From contig JACPXN010000125.1 of NCBI GenBank assembly GCA_016196515.1, positions 1 through 9,050 on the forward strand: a DNA stretch of 9,050 nt, written 5' to 3'. The notes below the pieces were generated by a model that had not been told where the DNA came from, did no database searches, and worked only from the letters and a program-made list of their open reading frames with translations. The translations under genes and the position numbers were made by a program. Below, in pieces: positions 1-5,808 of this stretch; the stretch's first letter is position 1; each line of letters opens with the position of its first letter. The stretch is from Candidatus Omnitrophota bacterium (lineage in GTDB: Bacteria; Omnitrophota; Gorgyraeia; Zapsychrales; Fredricksoniimonadaceae).

Positions 1-586
1 CCCTTAAGGCCGCGGCCCGGAGCTTTTCACTCACAATCTCTTTTAAGGATAAACAATTAACCCTGCCTCCATCAAATAACGGTTCTCCGGTAAAGGGATG
101 CAGAAAATGATGTTGGACTTGGCGTTTCTCTATCGCGTGGATCGGATTATACCTGAGGCCGATTTCAAATTTAATTTTTGCTTCGACCTGGCGTAAAGCC
201 GATTGATAAACGAAATAATATACATACTGCCTGGATTCGTTGCGCCCGGGATTGCCAGAGTCATCAATCTTTATGTCTAATGGCTCCACAAACTTCTTTA
301 TATTGTCCTTCACCGACTGGATACACTTGCGCCGCTCGCCGCGCGTCGCTTCGTACCGCGGGAGCTTCATGCTAAAATCAAGATCTTCGCTCAAACGATA
401 ATACGCGTAATAAATCTTATTTAAGCATGTCCCTCCTTTGAAAATCAGGTCTCCTGAAAGCTCGTGCACCCCGGAAAGGATCAACGTTAAATAGTAATCT
501 TTTTCCAATAGAGGCAATAAAAACTCTTTCTTCCTAGACGCCCTTTCAAGGGTCTTTATAAATTCTTCTTTATTTTTGTGGATCAT
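1..586 (-). CDS. AbiEii/AbiGii-family nucleotidyltransferase toxin, 3' end missing
   Basis: I translated this frame by hand; it gives 195 residues before the window edge, so the C-terminus is missing. Residues 50-71 hold the family's nucleotidyltransferase signature: a KGGT turn (50-53), then RLSEDLDF (64-71) with the metal-binding pair D68/D70. Further on come an IKFEIG strand (138-143) and SLKEIVSEKLRA (180-191), matching the later conserved lysine/glutamate motifs of AbiEii proteins. In characterised type IV toxin-antitoxin systems such proteins transfer nucleotides onto a target and stop growth, giving phage resistance; that role here is inferred. The ATG at 586 lies inside the last codons of the upstream antitoxin gene (17-base overlap), which implies translational coupling and fixes the start. 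Family assignment is firm; activity and target are unknown. Confidence 0.9.
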   Translation of the reverse strand, partial: MIHKNKEEFIKTLERASRKKEFLLPLLEKDYYLTLILSGVHELSGDLIFKGGTCLNKIYYAYYRLSEDLDFSMKLPRYEATRGERRKCIQSVKDNIKKFVEPLDIKIDDSGNPGRNESRQYVYYFVYQSALRQVEAKIKFEIGLRYNPIHAIEKRQVQHHFLHPFTGEPLFDGGRVNCLSLKEIVSEKLRAAALR

Positions 587-1370
587 TAACAATGACTCTC
601 CATTTTTTGTTGAGCGTTCCTTTGCGCGATCCAGTCAGCGAACTCAGCGCGGTTTTTGCCACGCTTTTGATAAGCGGACTAAGGGTGGTTTCGGCAATCC
701 TCAAGTCATCAAGGATCAAGCCGATGCGTTTTCTGGTCGTGATATTTGGAAAGCGTGCGGCGCATTGAATGAGCTTCTTGACATCACATTTCTTTTCTTC
801 AACAACTTGTTTGAAGATCTGGACGGCACTATCAATGCCGCCGACCGGCTTGTTAAAATAGAGAAGATCGATGAGCGTCCTCTCTTTAGAGCTGACGAGG
901 GCATCCGTATTTTTCACTTTAATAATTTCCTGGCCATAGATGCGGCTTTCCGGAATTCTTATGAACTTATAGGAAATACCGCAAATGATTCTTTCCATAC
1001 GTAAGGTTGTATTAAGAACATATACGGTCTGAAAAAGTTGCTCCGAAAAACCGTAGTAATTAAACATGGTTGAGTAACCAACATAATAATTCTTTTTTGG
1101 GAAAAAAAGCGGAGGAATAAGCAGTTCATCAATCCCTGTCCCTTCCGGGCCGGCTTCAAGCGGGGAAAAGGCATAGACGCCGCGCTTGATGGGGTTCAGT
1201 ATTTTTTTCCTTTTGAGCCTGAAAACAACTTGTTTTCTATCCTCTGGGGCGAGTTTAAATAATTGATCGAGATCCTCTGCAGTGACGATCAACTTTTTCT
1301 CGTATGTTAAGCGAGCGACGATATTGGTCTCAATCGGGCCTAAAGTTTTTGATGTATTTTTAAGTATCAT
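570..1370 (-). CDS. AbiEi-like antitoxin / transcriptional regulator
   Basis: A 266-residue protein directly before the AbiEii-like toxin. The N-terminus (about 15-68) reads as a winged helix ending in the typical GVYAF wing strand (64-68). The middle has the YYVGYSTMFNYYGFSEQ segment (95-111), followed by VSSKERTLIDLLY (159-171), which matches the conserved block of AbiEi antitoxins. Known AbiEi proteins bind inverted repeats in front of their own operon and block the toxin's effect without a direct protein contact. The ATG at 1370 follows a weak AGG ribosome-binding site six bases upstream, and both lie inside a palindrome (see 1368-1382). Base composition is visibly AT-richer than in the genes from 1801 onward, which suggests the pair was acquired. 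Confidence in the family is high, mainly because of the toxin partner; the exact subfamily is uncertain. Confidence 0.88.
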   Translation of the reverse strand: MILKNTSKTLGPIETNIVARLTYEKKLIVTAEDLDQLFKLAPEDRKQVVFRLKRKKILNPIKRGVYAFSPLEAGPEGTGIDELLIPPLFFPKKNYYVGYSTMFNYYGFSEQLFQTVYVLNTTLRMERIICGISYKFIRIPESRIYGQEIIKVKNTDALVSSKERTLIDLLYFNKPVGGIDSAVQIFKQVVEEKKCDVKKLIQCAARFPNITTRKRIGLILDDLRIAETTLSPLIKSVAKTALSSLTGSRKGTLNKKWRVIVNDPQK

Positions 1371-1382
1371 AGGTTACCTATG
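1368..1382 (-). promoter_or_regulatory. Palindromic operator candidate over the antitoxin start codon
   Basis: CATAGGTTACCTATG is a perfect dyad: two 7-base arms around a single central base. On the minus strand it contains the AGG ribosome-binding site and the ATG of the AbiEi-like gene. AbiEi proteins are known to repress their own operon through inverted repeats upstream of the gene, so this is a natural operator candidate. In RNA it could also fold and hide the start codon. The dyad is seen directly; its function is inferred. Confidence 0.5.
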
Positions 1383-1414
1383 GAATAACTTTCATATACT
1401 TTATTTACATTATC

Positions 1415-1442
1415 AATTTATCATATCTTCTCCCTTTGTCAA
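1415..1442 (-). promoter_or_regulatory. Candidate promoter of the abiE-like operon
   Basis: On the minus strand a consensus -35 box TTGACA (1437-1442) is followed after 16 bases by a weak -10 box TAAATT (1415-1420). It sits about 45 bases upstream of the antitoxin start, and the 1368-1382 palindrome lies just downstream in the expected leader. A TATGAT at 1422-1427 is a better -10 by sequence but only 10-11 bases from the -35. Confidence 0.35.
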
Positions 1443-1478
1443 TAAAAAATAAGCTGCGGCTCGCCCAATGTAGCGAAA

Positions 1479-1528
1479 GCCCCATATGGGGGTATATTTC
1501 TATTTTTACATTTATGCCCTATGGGTAG
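1479..1528. promoter_or_regulatory. Pair of GC-rich dyads, possibly metal-sensor operators
   Basis: Two related sites lie 37 bases apart in an otherwise AT-rich stretch. The first contains the perfect 12-base palindrome CCCCATATGGGG (1480-1491) followed by GTATA. The second is GCCCTATGGGTAG (1516-1528). Read on the other strand, both show TACCC...ATA...GGGC, which resembles operators of CsoR/RcnR-family metal sensors. No such regulator is in the window, so the match is only suggestive. The stretch 1383-1617 contains no gene that I can support. Confidence 0.25.
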
Positions 1529-1579
1529 TTTTTCTTGAAGTGGAAATAAGATGATGCGATATTCGTGTGTCGAGGATCG

Positions 1580-1594
1580 CGCTTGCCGCAAGCG
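1580..1594. promoter_or_regulatory. Dyad overlapping the pilin -35 box
   Basis: CGCTTGC and GCAAGCG form a perfect 7-base inverted repeat around one central base. It covers the candidate -35 box at 1583-1588, a position where a bound repressor would block transcription of the pilin-like gene. The dyad is seen directly; the operator role is inferred. Confidence 0.35.
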
Positions 1595-1611
1595 GACATG
1601 TGGTATATACT
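1583..1611 (+). promoter_or_regulatory. Candidate promoter of the pilin gene, giving a leaderless mRNA
   Basis: TTGCCG (1583-1588), a 17-base spacer and TATACT (1606-1611) make a reasonable sigma-70-type promoter. The expected transcription start, about seven bases past the -10 box, falls on the ATG at 1618. No ribosome-binding site precedes that ATG, which fits a leaderless transcript. A weaker alternative (TTGAAG at 1535-1540 with GATATT at 1558-1563) would give a leader of about 50 bases. Confidence 0.4.
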
Positions 1612-1617
1612 TTCACC

Positions 1618-1824
1618 ATGCGTGACACCCATCATCGGCACGGCCAATCCTTGATCGAATATTCCTTCATCGTCCTTTTGGTCATCCTGGGGATCGTGGT
1701 CATGGGCCCCTATGTCCTTCGCTCCATCAACGCCCATTTCAAAATATGGGATGAAGAGATCCAGGACTCCCAGAACGAACGCATCGTCGACCCCGGCGCT
1801 TTAAGCATCCCTGGCGGAAACTAA
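1618..1824 (+). CDS. Flp-type pilin-like small membrane protein
   Basis: A 68-residue protein with a class III (Flp/Tad) prepilin signal: a short polar leader MRDTHHRHG, then QSLIEY. Counting from the predicted cut after the glycine, E is at +5 and Y at +6, as in Flp pilins processed by a TadV-type peptidase. A hydrophobic segment of about 20 residues follows (SFIVLLVILGIVVMG), then an acidic polar tail. Mature length would be about 59 residues, normal for Flp. The frame stays open upstream to a GTG at 1567, but the short charged leader fits the family better, so I chose the ATG at 1618. No other tad genes are in the window. Its last 24 bases overlap the end of the convergent transporter gene. 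It could be a pseudopilin rather than the main pilus subunit. Confidence 0.7.
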   Translation: MRDTHHRHGQSLIEYSFIVLLVILGIVVMGPYVLRSINAHFKIWDEEIQDSQNERIVDPGALSIPGGN

Positions 1825-2952
1825 ATTCTTCCGAAAGAACAGCTCGACGATGACACCGGCAGCCATGCCCACGATAAAACCGTAAGGCAAAGCGCAGGCC
1901 ATCAACCCCACCATACAAGCGACCCACAAACCGGCCCTGTCCGACGAGAGGTCCCGTATGAGCATCATCAACGATAAGGCCTCGACGAACAAGATCGCCG
2001 CCAGGACAGGCATGGGGAATATCTGGACCACCTGGGCGAAGGCCCGGCTGAAAAACAGCCCCAACAGCAGATACATCCCGCCGTAGATGAGAAGCGACCC
2101 GCCGGTGCGCGCGCCGAACGTGTAATGGCCCATCATCCCCCCTGAACCGTGGCAGACGGGCACGCCGCCAAACAAAGGGCTCACGATGTTCATGAGCGTG
2201 TAGGTCCAGCCGATCTTGTTGATGGTCAGCGGCCGTTCGGGAAAAAGATCTTCGTTGAGCTGACGCGTGGCTAAAATGGAATTGCCCAAAGACAAGGGAA
2301 TTTGCGGCAAAGCCAAAAGAATAAAGCCTGTTCCCACCGCACCCCACCCCGGCATGCGCAGGGCGGGCCAATGAAATCCGAAAGCGCTGGTCAGGCCTGC
2401 CTGTCCGGTAGGCAGGCCCGCGGCGTTTATTTTAAATGTAAACGCATACACCAACCCCAAAAGAATGGCGGCGAGCGCCGCCGGAAACCGCCTGTTCTTT
2501 AAAAGCACCAGGATGAGAACGAAGATACATCCGCCCCAAACGTATCCGACAACACCGTCGCGGGGCAGATAATCCTTCAGGGCCAAAAGGGCCAGATTGA
2601 TCCCGAGCCCCAGTTGAACGCCGCGCACGACGGACTTTGGAATGTGGCGGGCCAGCCAGGACAAAGACCCGCTGACGGTCAGGGCCAGCATGACCAGGGC
2701 AATGGCCAGGCCTGCGCCATAAATGGTGTCCGCGGATAATTTCTGGGTGATGACAAGGACGGCAACGGCTTTCAGGGGCTGGACAGGCATGGGCCGGCGG
2801 TAAATGATGCCGGTCATCACCTGCATAACGCCATAGACGGTCAGTACGCAGGCCGGGTCAAGGCCGGAGGCCAGGACCATGCCGACCAAAAGCGGAAAAT
2901 CCGTGCCTATGTCCCCAAAGGCGCCGGACCATTCATTGCGGTTAAACTTCAT
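1801..2952 (-). CDS. MOT1-family (SulP-like) molybdate/sulfate transporter
   Basis: A 383-residue polytopic membrane protein made mostly of hydrophobic helices. MOT1 signatures are clear: SGAFGDIGTDFPLL near the N-terminus (9-22), PMPVQPLKAVAV (54-65), LALPQIPLSLGNSILAT (213-229) and FGGVPVCHGSGGMMGHYTFG (261-280). Characterised members move molybdate across the membrane; some relatives in the wider SulP superfamily carry sulfate. The gene starts three bases after cysK ends, so the two are almost certainly co-transcribed, and that pairing makes sulfate a real alternative substrate. Residues 179-187 (GLPTGQAGL), between predicted helices, are encoded by a palindromic repeat that also occurs in the LacI-family gene. 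The 3' end overlaps the convergent pilin gene by 24 bases, with no terminator between them. Confidence 0.88.
   Translation of the reverse strand: MKFNRNEWSGAFGDIGTDFPLLVGMVLASGLDPACVLTVYGVMQVMTGIIYRRPMPVQPLKAVAVLVITQKLSADTIYGAGLAIALVMLALTVSGSLSWLARHIPKSVVRGVQLGLGINLALLALKDYLPRDGVVGYVWGGCIFVLILVLLKNRRFPAALAAILLGLVYAFTFKINAAGLPTGQAGLTSAFGFHWPALRMPGWGAVGTGFILLALPQIPLSLGNSILATRQLNEDLFPERPLTINKIGWTYTLMNIVSPLFGGVPVCHGSGGMMGHYTFGARTGGSLLIYGGMYLLLGLFFSRAFAQVVQIFPMPVLAAILFVEALSLMMLIRDLSSDRAGLWVACMVGLMACALPYGFIVGMAAGVIVELFFRKNLVSARDA
2394..2418. repeat. In-frame palindromic element, copy A (in the transporter)
   Basis: A 25-base near-palindrome with 9-base arms GGCCTGCCT (2394-2402) and AGGCAGGCC (2410-2418). 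It matches copy B at 5874-5898 in 23 of 25 positions. Read with its host gene it encodes exactly GLPTGQAGL (transporter residues 179-187). Its length plus phase leaves the host frame intact, and it falls in a loop between membrane helices. Confidence 0.8.
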
Positions 2953-2955
2953 CCC

Positions 2956-3888
2956 TTAACTTCTGTATTCAGCGAACAGATCGGTGCTCAGATAACGCTC
3001 ACCGGTGGATGGGACAACGGTCACAATGAGTTTGCCTTTATTCTCCGGGCGGCTCGCCACCTTGATGGCCGCGCTGACATTGGCGCCGGAGGATATGCCG
3101 CATAATATTCCCTCTTCGCGGATCAGGCGTTTGGCCATGGCAAAGGATTCCTCATTGGTCACCGGGATGACCTCATCAACGAGCTTCATGTCCATGATGC
3201 TGGGAATAAACCCCGCGCCGATCCCCTGGATTTTATGGGGGCCGGGCTGGCCGCCGGAAAGGACCGGAGATGTTACCGGCTCTACGGCGATGGCCTTAAA
3301 AGACGGCTTGCGGGGCTTGATGACCTGCGCGACACCGGTGATGGTCCCGCCGGTGCCAACACCCGCGACCAGAAAATCCGCTTTCCCGTCGGTATCGCGC
3401 CAGATCTCCTCGGCGGTGGTCAGACGGTGGATCTCCACGTTGGCCGGATTGTCGAACTGCTGGGGCATGAAATACTTGGGATCCGAATCATGAAGCTCCT
3501 TGGCTTTCCTGATCGCCCCTTTCATGCCTTCCGCGCCCGGGGTCAAAATAAGTTCAGCACCCATCGCCTTTAAAAGCGCGCGGCGTTCCAGGCTCATGGT
3601 CTCGGGCATGGTCAAAACGAGTTTATACCCTTTGACCGCGCAAACGAACGCAAGGGCTATGCCGGTATTGCCGGAGGTCGGCTCGATGATCACCGTGTCC
3701 TTTTTGATCTTTCCCTTTTTCTCGGCATCGCGGATCATGTTATACCCGATGCGGTCCTTGACCGAACTTAAGGGATTGTAAAATTCCAGTTTTACCACGA
3801 CCGTGGCCTGGCAGCCCCGGGTGACCTTGTTGAGGCGCACCAGGGGCGTATTACCGACCAATTCGATAATGTCATTTGCGATTTTCAT
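2956..3888 (-). CDS. cysK: Cysteine synthase A (O-acetylserine sulfhydrylase)
   Basis: Makes L-cysteine from O-acetylserine and sulfide in the cytoplasm, using pyridoxal phosphate. All family landmarks are present in 310 residues, the usual length: the cofactor lysine K44 in NPLSSVKDRI, the substrate loop TSGNT (71-75), the phosphate-binding GTGGT (178-182), GISSGAN (264-270) and the C-terminal PSTGERYLSTDLF (293-304). The ATG at 3888 is supported by a strong AAGGAGA ribosome-binding site about six bases upstream. The gene overlaps the end of mnmG by 17 bases, with its ribosome-binding site inside mnmG, and is followed three bases later by the MOT1-type transporter. The O-acetylserine enzyme is more likely than a cystathionine beta-synthase, since there is no extra N- or C-terminal domain. 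Confidence 0.96.
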   Translation of the reverse strand: MKIANDIIELVGNTPLVRLNKVTRGCQATVVVKLEFYNPLSSVKDRIGYNMIRDAEKKGKIKKDTVIIEPTSGNTGIALAFVCAVKGYKLVLTMPETMSLERRALLKAMGAELILTPGAEGMKGAIRKAKELHDSDPKYFMPQQFDNPANVEIHRLTTAEEIWRDTDGKADFLVAGVGTGGTITGVAQVIKPRKPSFKAIAVEPVTSPVLSGGQPGPHKIQGIGAGFIPSIMDMKLVDEVIPVTNEESFAMAKRLIREEGILCGISSGANVSAAIKVASRPENKGKLIVTVVPSTGERYLSTDLFAEYRS

Positions 3889-5704
3889 GCCGTTCTCCTT
3901 GTCTGTATTTTTTCAAATAAACCATCATCAGCGTGATCGAAGCCGGGGTAACGCCCGAAATGCGGTTGGCCTGGCCCAGCGTCGCCGGGGTAAAACGTTT
4001 GAATTTCTCGCGGACCTCTTTGGACAGGCCCGGCACCGCCTCGAAATCAAACCCGTCAGGAATGCGGATGTGTTCGATGTGGCGGAACTTCTCAACTTCT
4101 TTCATCTGACGGTGGATGAACCCTTCGTATTTAATGGAATACTCGACCTGGGACGCGGTTGAGGCGCTGCAATCCTTCAAACTGTCATCATAGGTCCTGA
4201 TCGTGTCGTAAGTGACTTCCGGCCTTTTGAGCAGATCGTATAAACTCTTGCCGTCGCGTTTGACCTGCCGCAGGCGCATGATCTGGCGCTCGATCGTTTC
4301 ATACTTTTCCAAAACCCGGCCATATTCAGCGTCGGACAAAAGCCCGAAGTCGCGGCCGTATTGGACCAAACGGATGTCGGCATTATCTTCACGCACGATC
4401 AGCCGGTACTCCACGCGCGAGGTGAACATGCGGTACGGTTCCTCGGTGCCCTTGGTCACAAGATCGTCGATGAGGACCCCGATATAGGACTCATGACGGC
4501 CGAGGACGAACGGCTCTTGTGCCTGGACCTGCAAAGCAGCGTTGATGCCGGCCATGAGCCCCTGGGCGCCGGCCTCCTCATAACCCGTGGTGCCGTTGAT
4601 CTGTCCCGCCAGAAACAGACCCTTCACCTTCTTGGTCTCCAGCGTGGCTTTCAATTCCGTCGCCGGGATAACGCCGTGCTCGATCGAATATCCGGGACGG
4701 ACCATGACCGCCCTCTCCAAACCGGGAATGGAATGCACCATTTGTTCCTGCACACCGGCAGGCAAGCCCGTCGAGATACCGTTGGGATAATACTCGGACG
4801 TGTCCAGGCCCTCGGGTTCCAAAAAAACGTGATGACTGTCCTTGTCTGCGAATTTTTTTAACTTGTCCTCGATGGACGGGCAATAACGCACGCCCGTGGC
4901 CCGGATCTGGCCGGAATACATGGGCGACAAATGAAAATTCGCGCGGATGATCTCATGCGTCCGGGGTGTCGTGCGCGTGATATGGCACGGCAAAAGTTTT
5001 TGCGTCTTGGGGATCCGGGGCGTGCGGAATGAAAAGGGAGTTGGGGGATGATCGGAATCCTGGCGGACGAGATTGGAAAAATCAATGGTGCGCCCGTCAA
5101 GACGCGGCGGTGTTCCGGTCTTGAACATCATGACTTCAAACCCCAGGTCCCGGATAGAATCCGCCAGCCGGTTGGACGCCTCTTCCCCGACGCGCCCGCC
5201 GGGTGTTATCCGGGGGCCGACGTGGATGCGGCCGTTGAGAAAAGTCCCGGTCGTGATGACAAGGGTTTTGGTTTCGATGACACTGCCGTCCGCGGTCTTG
5301 ATGCCCGTGATCCTCCCGTGGCGCACGATCAGCTCTTCGACCTTGTCTTCTTTAATGGAAAGGTTGGGCGCACGGGCGACCGCATTTTGCATGTACAGCC
5401 GGTACTGTTTGCGGTCCGACTGGCAGCGGGAAGAACGCACGGCCTGTCCCTTGGAAGCGTTCAATTGACGGAACTGGATGCCGGTGCGGTCAGCGGCCAG
5501 GCCCATTTCCCCGCCCAAAGCGTCGATCTCCTTGACCAACTGGCCTTTACCCACCCCGCCGATGGCCGGATTGCAGCTCATCTGGCCGATCGTAGAAAAA
5601 GAAAACGTCACCATGAGAGTTTTGACCCCCATGCGGCCGCAGGCCAAAGCGGCTTCAATACCGGCATGACCTCCGCCGATGACAATGCAATCAAATTGGG
5701 TCAT
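3872..5704 (-). CDS. mnmG: tRNA uridine-34 modification enzyme MnmG (GidA)
   Basis: With MnmE (not in the window), MnmG installs the carboxymethylaminomethyl group on the wobble uridine of several tRNAs, using FAD and a methylene-folate donor. The 610-residue protein is full length. It has the N-terminal FAD fold GGGHAGIEAA (10-19), the conserved MSCNPAIGGVGKGQ (42-55) with C44, the family signature GVRYCPSIEDK (271-281) with C275, the second signature AGQINGTTGYEEA (366-378) and the C-terminal tRNA/MnmE-binding region with YEGFIHRQ (526-533) and LGQANRISGVTP (576-587). The ATG at 5704 is set by the FAD motif. No ribosome-binding site is visible: a 55-base palindromic repeat ends eight bases upstream. 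mnmG is usually found near the origin or near mnmE, so its place before cysK is atypical. Confidence 0.97.
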   Translation of the reverse strand: MTQFDCIVIGGGHAGIEAALACGRMGVKTLMVTFSFSTIGQMSCNPAIGGVGKGQLVKEIDALGGEMGLAADRTGIQFRQLNASKGQAVRSSRCQSDRKQYRLYMQNAVARAPNLSIKEDKVEELIVRHGRITGIKTADGSVIETKTLVITTGTFLNGRIHVGPRITPGGRVGEEASNRLADSIRDLGFEVMMFKTGTPPRLDGRTIDFSNLVRQDSDHPPTPFSFRTPRIPKTQKLLPCHITRTTPRTHEIIRANFHLSPMYSGQIRATGVRYCPSIEDKLKKFADKDSHHVFLEPEGLDTSEYYPNGISTGLPAGVQEQMVHSIPGLERAVMVRPGYSIEHGVIPATELKATLETKKVKGLFLAGQINGTTGYEEAGAQGLMAGINAALQVQAQEPFVLGRHESYIGVLIDDLVTKGTEEPYRMFTSRVEYRLIVREDNADIRLVQYGRDFGLLSDAEYGRVLEKYETIERQIMRLRQVKRDGKSLYDLLKRPEVTYDTIRTYDDSLKDCSASTASQVEYSIKYEGFIHRQMKEVEKFRHIEHIRIPDGFDFEAVPGLSKEVREKFKRFTPATLGQANRISGVTPASITLMMVYLKKYRQGERHENRK

Positions 5705-5712
5705 AGGATTTG

Positions 5713-5767
5713 CTGTAGGGGTTCGATTTATCGAACCCGCCGGGCGCGATAAATCGCGCCCCTACAG
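5713..5767. repeat. 55-base compound palindrome in the mnmG leader
   Basis: Outer arms CTGTAGGGG (5713-5721) and CCCCTACAG (5759-5767) enclose two further hairpins: 5719-5738 (9-base stem around TT) and 5742-5761 (9-base stem around AA). The outer stem competes with the inner ones by three bases on each side, so the element could switch between folds. It fills most of the gap between the LacI-type gene and mnmG and ends eight bases before the mnmG ATG. I recall similar GTAGGGGCGCGATTTATCG-type repeats scattered in genomes of uncultivated bacteria; that is memory, not a search. Confidence 0.85.
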
Positions 5768-5776
5768 TAGTGTTTG

Positions 5777-5805
5777 AATTTACAAGAAAACAACGGGATT
5801 GTCAA
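5777..5805 (-). promoter_or_regulatory. Candidate internal promoter for mnmG-cysK-transporter
   Basis: On the minus strand TTGACA (5800-5805) is a perfect -35 box. After exactly 17 bases comes TAAATT (5777-5782), a 4-of-6 match to the -10 consensus. Transcription would start near 5770, so the 55-base palindrome at 5713-5767 would be almost the entire leader of the mRNA. The -35 box begins just past the stop codon of the LacI-type gene. Confidence 0.45.
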
Positions 5806-5808
5806 CTT

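Noticed and set aside
178..375. Small plus-strand frame at the left edge.
   Set aside because: It is antisense to the AbiEii-like toxin, which has an unambiguous nucleotidyltransferase motif.
1393..1416. TTGATA and TATATG as a promoter for the antitoxin gene.
   Set aside because: The spacer is only 12 bases, too short for a normal promoter; the TTGACA pair just upstream has a better spacing.
1519..1737. Minus-strand open frame opposite the pilin gene.
   Set aside because: Low-complexity, with no motif; the plus-strand frame carries a precise prepilin signal.
4747..4770. A GLPAG stretch in MnmG (residues 313-317) whose DNA resembles half of the palindrome core.
   Set aside because: The position matches the conserved LPxxxQ segment of MnmG, and the second palindrome arm is absent, so this is most likely native sequence.
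5048..5752. Long open frame on the plus strand across mnmG.
   Set aside because: It lies wholly opposite a clear MnmG gene and has no recognisable domain; high GC content creates such shadows. The same applies to long frames opposite the coiled-coil gene (6608-7342) and overlapping the transporter (1739-2371).
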